Below are positions 23,590 through 35,628 of a stretch of DNA of 64,000 nt, one piece after another. Position 1 is the first letter of the stretch, and each line of letters starts with the position of its first letter. The position numbers and the translations under genes are program-made. The stretch lies in the NCBI GenBank assembly GCA_018417955.1, contig JACTVC010000038.1, forward strand, positions 248,001 through 312,000. Direction: 5' to 3'. The notes beneath the pieces are model-generated. The model saw only the letters and a program-made list of their open reading frames with translations. It did no database searches and had not been told where the DNA came from. The DNA is from Laccaria trichodermophora. Taxonomy: Eukaryota > Basidiomycota > Agaricomycetes > Agaricales > Hydnangiaceae.

Positions 23590-26500
23590 ATGTCCACTCC
23601 CGTTGAACCTACTGCGCGCGTAGCGCTCCTAAACAATGCCAACAAACTCACTCAACGTCTCCTCGACGTGAGCTCTGCACACGGCAGCGAAGCGTCCTTA
23701 CATCGCGTCGATAATGCGCCAGGGTACACCACGCCGATTTTCAAAGGCAAGGAGGAACAACGTGCGTTGGTTGAGAGTGACGTCGCCGCAAAGGTTATCT
23801 CGTGCCTTAGTCTGCCATCAGCATAACTTTCTGACTATGTTGTGTAGGGCTTCATTCCCCGCGAGCTCGTCGCAGGCGAAGTCAACTGGTTTTACTCCAA
23901 CCTCGGCATCGACGACACCTACTTCCAGAATGAATCGCGCGAGGTCATCTCAGATCATATTATTGCCCTGTTTGGAGCCAAGATCCTGGCATATACGAAG
24001 CATGATCCGACTAAGCTTGTTATTGACTTGGAGAAAATTGACGAGAACGGCAACGGCGCAACGTTCATTCATACCAGTGCTCCTGGCTTGACGACCACAG
24101 AAGGACCAGGCGCGACCTGCGAAGCTAGGTCTGTTTTTTTTTTTCCTTTTTCTTCCCATGAACGGCTATTTTCTTTGGGGCGTTGGATCCAGGGTTTATC
24201 CCCTCTTTGATCATGGCTTCATCATGTATACTGAGATCCGCGACGCCGAGTGTTAATTTTACTACCCGCATCAAATTGTTGATGTGAATAACAACGCTAA
24301 TTCGTACCCTCCCTTGATACAGAATCGATGAATTATTTTTGGACAAATCCACACCTACAGACGCGTACAGACTCGAGACTTTCCGCTCTACGGGGTCCAT
24401 CTCCGCCACCGCGTCGCAGCAGCTCAGGTGTTACTTTGTAACGAAATGCAACTTCCTTTCGAAGCCTCCCGCCCCTGGCGAGAAGACGGACATTCGAGCT
24501 GTCTCGGACTCGTCCTTCTTGGAGAAGGCTACGGCGAATACCCTGGATATATATCAGCAGGTATTGTGTTTTCAATGGCTAAGTGAGGATCGTGTTTGAC
24601 CAATCGCTGTAGGTTATGTGGAGTGTAGAGTCGAGGCATGGCCCTGTAATCGAGCTCTATGAAGTTGAAGGTACCCGCGAGAGGAGATTAGTCATTGGGT
24701 ACAAGATGGGCGGAACGTCAAGGTTCTTCAGCGCTCTGTCAAACTTGTACCATTTCTACTCTCTCTACTCGGCACGCAAGTATGTCGGTAAGTTTGATGT
24801 GATCTGTTGACCCTTCCAAACTTGGATTCCTAACTTTTACTCAGAACAATTCTCCAACGGTGTTACCATTATCTCCCTATACCTAAACCCTCTCCCCAAC
24901 ACCAACGCGCCCCCTATTGAGCACTCCATCTTCCAAGTCATGAAAGAAGCCTCACTTCTCTTCTGTCTCCCTGACAACCCATACTTCCTTCCCAAGTCTT
25001 TGGGAAGCCATGCGGTTCAAGAGGCGACATATGCCTGTGCGTGGTTCTTGCTCCACGCATTACACAAATTAACTCACACTGCACAGATTGTGGCTGGATC
25101 TTCGCACAACACTTTTGCAATCGTCTTGGCCCAGCATATCTGCAGCTCAAAAATGTGTTGAACGAGAACGACGCGGCGCACGCAGAGGTGCTGAACGACA
25201 TCAAGCGCAGGTTCCGCGAAGAAACCTTCACGCGCGAAAGTATTGCGCAAGTCATTCATGCCCACCCCGATCTCGCAAGTTTTCAACTCGTGCAACTAAA
25301 TGTTACCTACTAACGAGAACTCCTTCAGATCCGCTTGTTGTACGTCAACTTTGCGATGACTCATTATCCTCCGTCGGATGACGCGTCGAAGTTGATGTCA
25401 GTCTACTTTTTTTTCCGTGGAAAAAATCTTTGAAATTGAAAGAACACATAGGCCGACTCTATCGTACCAACGCTTGCAAACCGTTCAACCCCTGAGCGAC
25501 GCAGAGTTGTATGACAAAATTCGCCGAACCGTACCGAATAAGCACGAATTACAAGTTCTGGAGAGCTTCCTCATCTTCAACAAGTGCGCGTTTTCTTATT
25601 CTCGTCCTGTCCATGGTCTCAACATGGTGGAAATTTTTAGACATGTCCTCAAGACTAACTTCTACCAGCCTACTAAAGTAGCGCTGTCGTTCAGGCTTGC
25701 ACCAGACTTCTTACCCGAGGTCGAGTACCCAAAGAAGCCTTATGGAATGTTCTTTGTTATTGGTGGGATATTCTAATTTTTGGCTTGGAAGGAGGTTGAG
25801 ACTGATATTGTTGCGTATACAGGCAACGAGTTCCGAGGATTCCACATACGTTTCCGTGATGTCGCTCGTGGTGGTATCCGGATTGTTATGTCCAGGAACA
25901 AAGAAAATTACTCGATTAACCAGAGGATGTTGTTCGATGAGAATTACGGCCTTGCATCCACACAATCGCTCAAGAACAAGGATATACCTGAGGGAGGCGC
26001 GAAGGGAACCATCTTGCCATCGTTCGTATTTGTTCTCCCTTCACCTCATGTCTGTCGCTCATTTGCATAAATTAGCCTGGGAGCAACCCCGAAGCGATGC
26101 TTTGAGAAATACGTCGATGTGAGCAGCGTTGGGCACCATTGAAAGGAAGAAATGAATGACACAGGTATATCTTAGGCGATTATCGACCTTCTCATCCCTG
26201 GCCAGACTCCCGGTATCAAAGAGCCCATCGTCGATCTCTATGGGAAACCAGAGCTTTTGTTCTTTGGTCCTGATGGTGAGTCGTATCCCCGTAATCGCTG
26301 TGTGATCTTGCTGACAGTGTGTCCTGCAGAGGGTACTGCTGATATGATGGATTGGGCTGCCAGTACGCCGTTACTGCACATGAACTTCCGATCTAAGCTA
26401 ACATCTTTGTTCCTTCGCAGCTCATGCTCGTGCTCGTGGAGCTGAGACATGGTGGAAGTCGTTCACGACAGGAAAGAGCGCAGAGACGCTTGGTGGTATT

Positions 26501-27916
26501 CCTCACGATACCTATGGCATGACCTCGCTGTCTATCCGCCAGTATGTCCTCGGGTTGTACAAGCAGCTCGGGTTAAGGGAGAAAGATGTTACCAAGGTGC
26601 AGACTGGTGGTCCCGGTAGGTCATTTGTCCCTTTGCCCCCTTTCATTTGACTGATAATGGACGTGTCTTCGTCAGATGGTGATCTTGGTTCCAGTGCGTG
26701 CATGTTATGAAACAAAGTCAAAGAGGTTCTAACAACACTTTCTTTAGATGAGATTTTGCTTTCGTCAGACAAGACGGTTGCTGTCATTGATGGTAGCGGT
26801 GTTCTTGCCGACCCAGTGGGTATTAACCGTGCGGAGCTTGTGCGCCTCGCCAAGTTGCGCGTTCCCGTCAGTAACTTCAATACTGCGAAGCTGAGCAAGG
26901 ACGGCTATCTGGTCAAGGTTGAGGACCAGGACGTCAAATTGCCTTGTGAGTGTTTCCTCATCCTTGAGGTTTCTCTGGGTTCCTGATGATTCAATGCCTT
27001 CCAGCTGGCGAGGTTGTCCTTGACGGCACCGACTTCCGAAACGGCGCGCACTTGCGTTTCAAGGCTGATCTTTTTGTTCCTTGTGGTGGACGGTCAGTCA
27101 TTGTTCTTTTTTTCTTGCGAGGAAGTCAGTGCTGAAATCAGACGCAGACCGGAGGCTGTGAACATCTCTAACATGGCGGCTCTCGTCGATTCCGAGGGTA
27201 AACCCCACTTCAAGTATATCATTGAGGGCGCCAACTTGTTCCTCACCCAACAGGCGCGTCTCCATCTTGAGAAGCGCAAGGTCATCCTATTCAAGGATTC
27301 CAGTACCAACAAAGGTTTGTTTGCGCTCGTTACGCATCGTAGCGCGGTTCTGACGAGATGTAGGTGGTGTAACGAGCTCGTCTCTGGAAGTGCTTGCTGG
27401 TCTCGCCCTGTCGACTCAAGAATACATCGACCTTATGGTCTTCAAAGACGGCAAACCCTCCCAGTTCTACCAAAGTTACGTCAAGGATGTGCAAGCCAAG
27501 ATCACAGAGAATGCTGCTGCCGAATTCCACTGCATCTGGCGCGAGCATTCTCGTTTGCAAGGCACCAAGCCCCGCACAACCATCTCTGACGAGCTTTCGT
27601 CGACGCTCAACAACTTGCAAGCCGAGTTGGAGAGCTCGGATCTGTTTGATGATGTTCCCAGCAGGAAGGGCGTCATCCGCCGTGCCATCCCCAAGACACT
27701 TGTTGATCAAGTGGGGTTGGAGGCGCTCCTGGAGAGACTGCCAGAGCCATACCAGCGTGCATTGTTCTCGAGTTGGGTCGCTTCGCATTTCGTGAGTCTC
27801 CGTTCTCGCCCTTTTGCCACTCGTCAGAGCTGACGGATAATCAGATTTACAAATATGGTGTGAACGGATCCAGCGTTGATTTCTTCCACTTTGTTAGGGA
27901 TCTTGCCAGCCCTTGA
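23590..27916 (+). CDS. GDH2: NAD-specific glutamate dehydrogenase
   Basis: Large catabolic enzyme that converts glutamate to 2-oxoglutarate and ammonia with NAD; related to yeast Gdh2. Twenty exons join in phase to 1048 residues: 23590-23793, 23848-24128, 24323-24560, 24613-24787, 24845-25036, 25087-25274, 25329-25396, 25452-25583, 25641-25762, 25823-26021, 26076-26118, 26176-26275, 26330-26362, 26421-26615, 26676-26693, 26748-26945, 27005-27092, 27142-27314, 27364-27791, 27845-27916. Landmarks are NEFRGFHIRFRDVARGGIR, GGAKGTI, FFGPDEGTADMMDWA, PHDTYGMTSLSIRQYV, QTGGPDGDLGSNE and PCGGRRPEAVN. Intron 6 begins with GC (GCAAGT). Exon 15 is only 18 bases and encodes GDLGS of the NAD-binding glycine turn. 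The length is the usual one for the fungal enzyme. No targeting peptide is obvious. Confidence 0.96.
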
Positions 27917-28183
27917 ACATTTGCTCTCTGATCAGAAATATCAAAGGAAAGGAATGGAATGGAAATGGAAATGAAAATGGAAAAAAAGGAAAGCATATCA
28001 ACTTCACCAAAAGCTTTCCATGGACCTTCGCTAGTTACCCTAGACTGTATATATATCTCGTCGTGTTGATTTGATCGTGGATCTTGACGATTCTGACACG
28101 TGATTAATATCCTCGTTCACAACCGGGAGTTCATTGAAGAAACCTCTGAAGCTACTTACTTGCTCGTTATACAGGATATAGTG

Positions 28184-29881
28184 ATGGGTCATCACCACCA
28201 TATGGAACTCCCAGAAAAACCTGATCATGGTTTCCTACTTGCCAATCGACGAACCGAAAGCACATTCGAGGAGATTCCAGTCATGTTAGGATCCTTGTCC
28301 ATCCCCTTTAGATGAGACTTTCATACGCTACTGATTTGTCTTTTCAATCAACTCAGCGACATTCAAGATGCCAAAAGCGTAGACCCCACGCTGAGACGGC
28401 AGCTAGCTGATCGCATTCGGGACGCCTGCATTAATGTGGGTAATAGTCCACTAGTACTTATTGTTCACCTGTCAACACACTTTTAGGTCGGATTCTTTTA
28501 CGGTTCGTGAAATTAAGGAAGGTGTATTATGGACACGCTTTTGAACTAATCTCTCTAGTGAAGAACCACGGTATCCCTGAGGAGGATATTGCTAATACTA
28601 TCAAAGCCGCCAAAAAATTCTTCGCCCTTCCAGAATCTACGAAGATGGGTGTTCGTCTTGTCCTCCAATCAGCGCACGATCATTATTCTGATGGTAATGG
28701 ACCGCCCTTTAGCTCGATATCCACAAGTCACCGAACTATAAAGGCTACACCGCTCTTCTAGGCGAAAATACTGACGTATCAGGACTCGGAGATCTTCATG
28801 AAGGTTTCGATATCGGATGGGAGCCTCGTTACTTCTCGGAACATACGAATTCACCAGCAAGAAGCGATGGAGCCATGACGGGAGCGAATGTATGGCCAGA
28901 AGACCTGCCGGGTTTCAAAGAAGCGGTCCTCAATTACTAGTGGGTGTTCGACTCACACTGTTGGATCTCTATTGGGCTTGATTGCCTCTGACGCAACGTC
29001 TACAGTCATTTAGCTCTCATACTGGGCCAATCGTTGTTCCCTCTTTTTGCCCTAGCTCTCGATCTACCGGAAAATTACTTCGATGACAAGGTGCGTAAAT
29101 TCTTAGGTTTTAATAGCGGGTTGCGTTGTCAACGTTCAAATCCACAGACGACCAAGCCGGCTGCTATCATGCGACTTCTACACTACCCGCCACAGAATCC
29201 AACTCCCGTTGAGACTCACAGTCGCCAAATCGGAATAGGAGCGCACACTGAGTGCATTATTTCGTAAATGGGCCATTTTCCCCGCTGAAAATGCTTCTTC
29301 TATAGTTACGAAGTAAGGATAAGGATCTACACACTATTTTCGCCTACAATTTTCATGACAGTGCTTTACAATCCTCTGGCAAGATCCTGCTGGTGGGTTA
29401 CAAGTTCAAAATACTTCCGGTAAATGGGTGGACGCAGTGCCCATACCAGGAACTCTTGTCGTGAAGTAAGCAATCCTCTTTTGATTTTTAACCTTCCTGA
29501 TGAAGTGACGCGACGCACGGCCCAATAATTCTAGTCTCGGAGATCAATTTGCCCGCTGGACCAGTACGTTTCTCAAATCAGCTGTCGACCTCCACCTGCT
29601 GATCATCACGAGAAGACGACATCTTTAAGTCGACCTTGCATCGCGTAGTTAACCGCTCTGGGGTACAACGGTATTCCATTCCTCTTTTTTTCGGGACGGA
29701 TTATGAAGTGCTTCTCGAGGTGGGTGATTCGATTGCAATTATGGCAAACGTTAATCCTACCTTGTAGCCTATACCCACATGCGTGTCCCCTGACTCCCCT
29801 GCCAAGTATGAAGTTATTACTGCAGGAGAGTATGTCAAATCGAGACTCGAGGCTACTTATGCCCACTCGTCCAAAGAGTGA
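28184..29881 (+). CDS. 2-oxoglutarate/Fe(II)-dependent oxygenase (isopenicillin N synthase-like)
   Basis: Non-haem iron dioxygenase of the IPNS/flavonol-synthase-like superfamily; the substrate is unknown. Twelve exons give 353 residues: 28184-28284, 28357-28435, 28487-28502, 28559-28650, 28713-28939, 29006-29090, 29148-29251, 29306-29312, 29362-29465, 29535-29563, 29616-29719, 29768-29881. The N-terminal domain shows EIPVIDI and FFYVKNHGIPEE. Iron ligands are H233 and D235 (AHTDYECFTILWQD) and H290 (STLHRV); the 2OG-binding R300-Y-S302 follows. Exon 8 is 7 bases and, with the split codon before it, supplies the iron-binding Asp plus Tyr-Glu. Without it the frame fails. The N-terminus has a GHHHHM run, possibly nonessential since an in-frame ATG follows at 28202. 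Confidence 0.93.
29306..29312 (+). other. 7-base microexon
   Basis: The bases TTACGAA are flanked by TATAG upstream and GTAAGG downstream. Joined to GA at the end of the previous exon they give Asp-Tyr-Glu, restoring the family motif HTDYECFTILWQD in phase. Confidence 0.85.
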
Positions 29882-31611
29882 TCAAGTAGGGTTTGAGGTA
29901 ATTAACCTTTTACAGGCCTCCTCTGTGTATGTCATCATCACATTCATTCGAGTTTGGGGTCTGTGAATTTTTGCTTGCTGGGGCGCCGAGTGCAAACCCT
30001 GGTTAAGTTGGAGCAGTCTACAGGATATCAATGCAGCACGTTTAATTTTCAGATTTTGAGGGAATTACCGCCTTCTTATTGGCTTCAATACGTTGCACGA
30101 AGATCACGATCCACATGCATGGTTCGAGGAGCAGTAACTCCAAATTAAAAGAAAGGACAGTAGCAGGTCAACATCTTATTTAGTGCATACCTCCTGCGGG
30201 GTGTCCGGCGTCTCAGGCTCCGCACCCGTGAAGGTTCCTAATCCTCTGAGCAGCAGTTTCATATGCGCCTTCAGACGTGTGAATAGCAACTCAGTCGTTC
30301 GACATGTATAGCTGCCAGTCAAAAGCAGCTTACGAGACGAGTTGAAATGAGTCGAAGGACGAGGGGACATGACAAGCTGGCGTTGCCGAGCCGGGCCAAA
30401 ACACGGAAGAACGGAACCCGAAGGAGCGAAAGCCTAGCGGTTTTTTGAAGATACATCGACCCTGCAGAACGAGGCTGCACAACGAGGGCAGTAACATGAG
30501 CTAGTTCCCTATCACTGTCTTGCATAGAACGAAGGTGCCGCGTGTACTGCTGTGGCGACTAGTAGGGTCTGAACCACGCCAAAGCAATCCAGTCAGAATA
30601 TGGAAACCAGGGAGGATCATGGATGCCAAATTGGCTGATGGCCATGGAATAGACAAGTTTCTAACTTAAGCACTTGGGGCGCCCCAAACATACGTGGCTG
30701 GTACGTCGATGCCAGCGAGAGGATGTAAACAGCGGACTCGACTTGGACTGTGTGACGAGCGGGGCGGGGTACGCGAGCGCCAAAGCAAAAAATCATCTCT
30801 CACTTCCACTGTCATCACTGTGAAGCACCACATTTTCCTTAAGACCTCGCTCATTGACAAACTAATCTCCGCGTGTTCCCATCTTCATGCAATGCCGCGC
30901 TTTATCTAATTCATCCATGGCCTTTATGTAGGGTCTTCAGCTGGGCATCGTTCGGATTGTCGAAGAATATCGTGTCGTTTCGTTTCCGAGGAGAAATTAA
31001 AAGCTGTTCCGGTCTCCCCAGAAGCCATTTTGAGGGAAGCCAGCGCCACTAGCACGTCTCCCCCACTCTAGAATCTTCGTTACGACCTGTCTATCACCAT
31101 AGGTAAGTTTTTATCTCGTCGGACAACCCTCGGGACTCCAGGGGACTCCATGCTGAATGTTGCATAGTGGACCTCGGACACCCCAGACATATCGGAGTAT
31201 CTCAGTTTACACTATGGTCAAAGGCAGCTTTCAACTTCGACCGTTAGAGGGATTTTCAAGCTTTCAAGTGAAACCGCCAGTTAATCTACGATGTATTTTG
31301 AACGGTGGTAAGATGCACCACCGAAACCGGTATACAATCTGCTACAGGTTACCCAATAATTTCCACCCTCTTGTACCTTGCTTGCACCGAGGCCGAGTCA
31401 GGTTTCCGCATCGCCGGCGGAACAGGCCATCAAACTTGAAGGGTTTATTTGTATGATTGTAGGTCATGCAAGCGCCAAGCTCTATAAAATCCCTGTTCAA
31501 ATTGGTCGTCAATCACATCTACAAACCCCACACCTCTCTGGACGTGGAACCAACATTACAGCCTAGTCCCCACTCTGAACTTTCCTCGACGTTCGTGGCT
31601 GTACTCATTCC
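29882..31611. other. long intergenic region
   Basis: No gene was recognised. A minus-strand frame (30179-30370) reads RTTELLFTRLKAHMKLLLRG and ends in a possible donor, but no partner exon could be joined. A TATAAAA element at 31483-31489 precedes the next gene. No repeats were seen. Confidence 0.4.
31483..31489 (+). promoter_or_regulatory. TATA box
   Basis: TATAAAA in the context CTCTATAAAATCCC lies 123 bases before the ATG of the second dehydrogenase gene. Confidence 0.45.
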
Positions 31612-32975
31612 ATGGCTTCCTCTTCTTCCTTTACTTCCAATATGACTGGTCTACTAGCTCCAGAGTCTGACGTCAATCCGACTCCATACGCTTCACCTTT
31701 GCATCCCGCAAACATCTTCAATGTCGAAGGCCTTGTTGCCGTCATCACTGGGGGTGGGACAGGTAAGCACTTTCTGCTCGCTTTTGTCCCGCTTGTTATG
31801 GGAGCTTCGGTTGTAATGATCAAGGATGTGAGCTAAAAAGTCTTTGTATTCTAGGCATCGGTCTCATGATGGCGACTGCGCTTGAAAACAATGGCGCTAC
31901 TGTGTACATTGTCGGTCGGCGGCTTGAAATTCTTCGAAAGGCTGCTCGTGAGAATAGCGTAAGTTCATTCAAGTTCAGTTTTGATCCCAAGAGGAAGTCA
32001 AAACAATCAAACTTCACGATTTTCGATGGAAACCTGATATTTTTTCTTTGAAACAGAGATTCGGCAAAATCATTCCGCTGGAGGGGGATATAACGGACCG
32101 CGCCAGTCTGCTCACCATTGCAGAGACAATCAAGGCAGAGCAAGGGTATATTGACTTGCTCGTCAATAATGCTGGTATCGCGAGAAACCTCTTTCCACAC
32201 CCGTTACCTTCCCCAGACGGATCGAATATTAGCCACCCACCCTCGCCTCCCGCATCCCCTGGGCCAAGTTCATCCGCACCTTCCATCAAAGCGTTCCAAA
32301 GTGTTTTATGGGACTGTGGATCACCCGAAGATTTTGCAGAGACATTTGCCATAAATACGACGGCGGTTTACTACACGACTGTCGCTTTCCTTGATCTTTT
32401 GCATCAGGGAAATCTTAGGCGACAACGACTTGCTTGCCAAACCACTGTGCCCAACCTCGCGCGCCCACCTTATCACACGTCTCAAGTTTTGTCTGTGTCA
32501 TCCTCAGGATCTTTTCGAATAGACTCCAAAGTCCTTTCGCCGTCTTACACGCTTTCAAAAAGCGCGTGCACCCATCTGGGGAAACTCCTGGCCAACCTCC
32601 TCGCGCCTTGGGGCATCCGAAGCAATGTTTTGGCTCCGGGCGTCTGGCCGAGCGGTATGTTTATTTATAGGTATCTCCTGAAGTGCGACGCCTAACATAC
32701 ACATATTATATTCAAACAGAAATGACAACATCCCCAACTCCGACATTTAAGCTCGACCCTTTTGCCCTTGCAGAAGCTGTGCCCCTAAAGCGCACTGGAT
32801 CTCAAGAGGTTCGTTGTCATTTCATCTGTGATCGCTCGCCTCCTGAATGATCGGGGATTTGTAGGATATGGCAGGCACGATTTTGTTCCTCGCCAGTCGG
32901 GCTGGTGCGTACGTGAATGGCGCTGTGTGGCTTGTTGATGGTGGCCGCGTTGGTTGTGTGGCGAGCAACTATTAG
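31612..32975 (+). CDS. short-chain dehydrogenase/reductase (second locus)
   Basis: Classical SDR oxidoreductase, substrate unknown. Exons 31612-31762, 31855-31958, 32057-32654, 32720-32808 and 32865-32975 give 350 residues. The cofactor loop TGGGTGIG is at residues 46-53, DITDRAS and LVNNAGIAR follow, and the catalytic Tyr/Lys are in YTLSK at about 249-253. The end, GAYVNGAVWLVDGGRVG, is the standard SDR C-terminal strand. A Pro/Ser-rich insert of about 35 residues (SHPPSPPASPGPSSSAPS) follows the NAG motif, and a second insert precedes the active site, so the protein is longer than the usual 250-280. This resembles fungal SDRs related to rhamnolipid-type 3-oxoacyl reductases, but that is weak inference. 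Exon structure differs from the dehydrogenase at 21.4 kb, so they are not a recent duplicate. Confidence 0.9.
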
Positions 32976-33467
32976 CTCAAGCTCTGGCAAATTGCAATAC
33001 GAGACTCTTCGCCTGTTCTTCGTTATTTATTATTGTCGGTAATAACGCGGCGCTAGTGTGATGTGATTTATACCATTTTAACATTAGGATAACATACCCA
33101 TTTTCTGTACCAGTATGACGCCTTGGAGATTCCGAAATCTCAACGGATCGGAGGGCGTACGCCGTCATGTTTTAATGATCGTTAACGTTACCGCGGTGAT
33201 CGACAGAGGTTTCGTTTTCGTAGATGAAATCCGAGGAGCTTGCAGTCAAACAAAGGTCGACATGACACTCGGAGGTGACCACTGTCCAGTTTCCAAATTT
33301 ATAAGGAACGGCTCCGATCTAAATCCATTTATAAGCTGAAGGTCGGACGAAGTTCTCCTAAATTAAATTCTGTTTCCATCTCCACGTGCATTACATTATC
33401 GAAAAAGAAGGGGGGAATCGTGATATCTATGTATGTCTCCGCAAAATGAAAGAAGAATTCGAACGCT
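32976..33467. other. intergenic, convergent ends
   Basis: This lies between the 3' ends of the second dehydrogenase and thioredoxin reductase. Nothing beyond terminator and 3' UTR sequence is expected, and nothing was recognised. Confidence 0.45.
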
Positions 33468-34813
33468 CTAAAACTCCTCCTCCTCTGCCAGCAGCTTCTC
33501 CACCTCGAGCGCAGCCATACACCCACTTCCTGCGCTGGTGATAGCCTGTCGGAATTTCTTGTCCTGGACATCTCCTGCAGCGTAGACGCCCTTTACTGAT
33601 GTCTGCGTTGTGCCAGGAACCGTGATGATGTACCCGTCAGGATCGGTCTCGAGCTGCGAGCGGACGAGAGCCGTCGCTGGTTCGTGACCTGAGAGTAGGT
33701 TGCGTTAGGGAACAACTATACTAGAGAGCGCAAGAGAAGACATACCGATGGCGTAAAACAAACCGTTTACAGAAAGGTCCCGCTCCTCTCCTGTCTGTAC
33801 GTTCTTTATGCGAAGGTTATTCAGGAGGTCCCCGTCGCCTTGGCATTCAGTCGCGACTGTGTACCAGAGGACAGTCTGTCGAATTACCAAGGTCGTTAGC
33901 CTTGGGGAAAAAATCTTCAGCTTGCTCACTCACAATCTTGGGGTTGTTCTGCAAACGCTTTGCCATGATCTTGGAAGCGCGGAGTTCACCTCTCCTTACG
34001 AGAACGTAGACGTGCGAGCCGTATTTCGTGAGATCTACATCGCAAAGTTTAGATGAGATCAGTACAACATTGAGCAAATGAACAAACTAACATGTGGCTT
34101 CCTCAGCAGCGGAATCACCGCCACCGATCACAGCTAATGGTTTATTCCTGCTTGCCTCCATCAGCCATCGTTCCATCAAGAGAAAAGAACAGGAGTTCAA
34201 AACATACCTGAAGATCGGCACGGCACCATCACACACCGCACATGCACTTATTCCACTTTGCCAGTACGTTTGCTCGCCCTTCAGCCCCATCCGCTTAGCG
34301 CTCGCGCCGGTAGCGATGATCACCGCGTCCGCCGTCTCCGGCTCACCATCCTCCTGCATCTCGCGCCAGTACCTAAACGGGCGCGATGACAAGTCGATCT
34401 TGGACACCGTCTCTGTGATGATGGTGGTCCCGAAACGAACGGACTGTTCGCGGAATTTGTCCATGAGTTCCGGGCCTAGGATGCCGGTCGGGAAACCAGG
34501 GAAATTCTCGACTGGTAGGCGACAGTGATATCTGAGCATGTGAACAAAGTATTGACGGCGCCGCTCACCGTCTGTGGTTGTGGTGAGCTGACCACCAGCA
34601 GCGAAGCCGTTTGCCATGAAGCCCTCGAACATGACTGGTTCGAGGTTGGCTCGCGCGAGATAGATCGCTGCCGTGTGGCCTGCTGGGCCCGAGCCAATGA
34701 TGACCTACGTCGTTGGAATTGGGAAAATGATTCTTTTTTGCATTCAGATAAGATACGCTTACGACTTTGGAGTGCATCTTCTTGCTTCGCTCGCCTGCTT
34801 TAATGGGTGCCAT
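33468..34813 (-). CDS. TRR1: thioredoxin reductase
   Basis: FAD- and NADPH-dependent enzyme that reduces thioredoxin; low-molecular-weight class as in fungi and bacteria. Exons 34813-34763, 34704-34569, 34511-34208, 34147-34092, 34034-33934, 33875-33746 and 33688-33468 give 332 residues. The FAD motif [16 protein letters not shown] is near residue 22, [17 protein letters not shown] follows, the redox-active cysteines are in [10 protein letters not shown] (about 153 and 156), the NADPH loop is [13 protein letters not shown], and the second FAD motif is [15 protein letters not shown] short N-terminal extension with Lys/Arg precedes the core. No clear mitochondrial presequence is seen. Fully typical gene. 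Confidence 0.97.
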
Positions 34814-35628
34814 TGATTTGAAAGACTTGTATTTTTCGAAGCGCAACGGTACTGAGCAAGCAACAGTGGTGATAGCCCACTCGTGAAAGCGTAGGGTTCG
34901 ACTAAAAAAGCGGGGAAACAGGATGACCAGAAGAGCTGGGTAAATTGCTAAAAATCATGGTCACAGGATTGCTGATAGATCGAGTCACGTGATATTTTAC
35001 TTCTCCCGTGACTGACTTCCTGACACTGTGAGGATTTTGTCATTTTGTCAGATGAACGGTACTGTCAGCATCACCGGCAGTGTCAGTGAATTATTTTTCA
35101 GGCTGATGGCTTTGGATCAGAGCGCAGCTGCCAGCGTGATATTTGCCTACATACTTTCTGCAAACTTGCTGCGAGCTTTCAGGTGAATTTTTATTTTTAG
35201 TTGCTACCAATACCAATATGACGGTATAACAGCAATTCAAATGCCGAGCTACTGACGTGAAGACCGATAGAAAAAAGGACTGAAAAGATTGGCTAATTTC
35301 GAATATCTTTCTTGTGTTATTCCAATTTCCTTTGCCTTTTTGGACCGGAGTCAGCTCAAGATGATTGAGGCCAAGCTAGAAATGGTACCCAAGCGGACGC
35401 TTATGGTGCCTCGAGGATTTATTAATTCGTGAGGTGGACGCCTATTGACTCCGCATTTTTTGGGAGTTTGAAGTCCATGTGGGTGTTTGGGAGGTATGCA
35501 TTGAAAAGAGACTGCGTTGGAATCAGATAATCTATACAGAGTGTCTCTGAATAACACCAGGATGCCGTCTAGAACGTGGTTGCATTAAAATCATCTTTTT
35601 GGTCCGTCAATACTCCAAGTCACAAGTT
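34814..35628. other. intergenic region, AT-rich in part
   Basis: It holds the thioredoxin reductase promoter on the minus strand (a CACGTG E-box lies near 34985) and the 3' flank of the GH16 gene. No coding frame or repeat was recognised. Confidence 0.4.

Noticed and set aside
30179..30525. Two overlapping minus-strand frames (MSPRPSTHF and MQDSDREL starts)
   Set aside because: Neither could be extended by splicing or matched to a family; kept only as a note in the intergenic entry.
21383..32975. The two short-chain dehydrogenases as a recent duplicate or gene cluster
   Set aside because: Exon structure, insert positions and sequence differ strongly, and unrelated housekeeping genes lie between them.
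34094..34528. 144-codon plus frame
   Set aside because: It lies antisense to thioredoxin reductase exons whose motifs are unmistakable.
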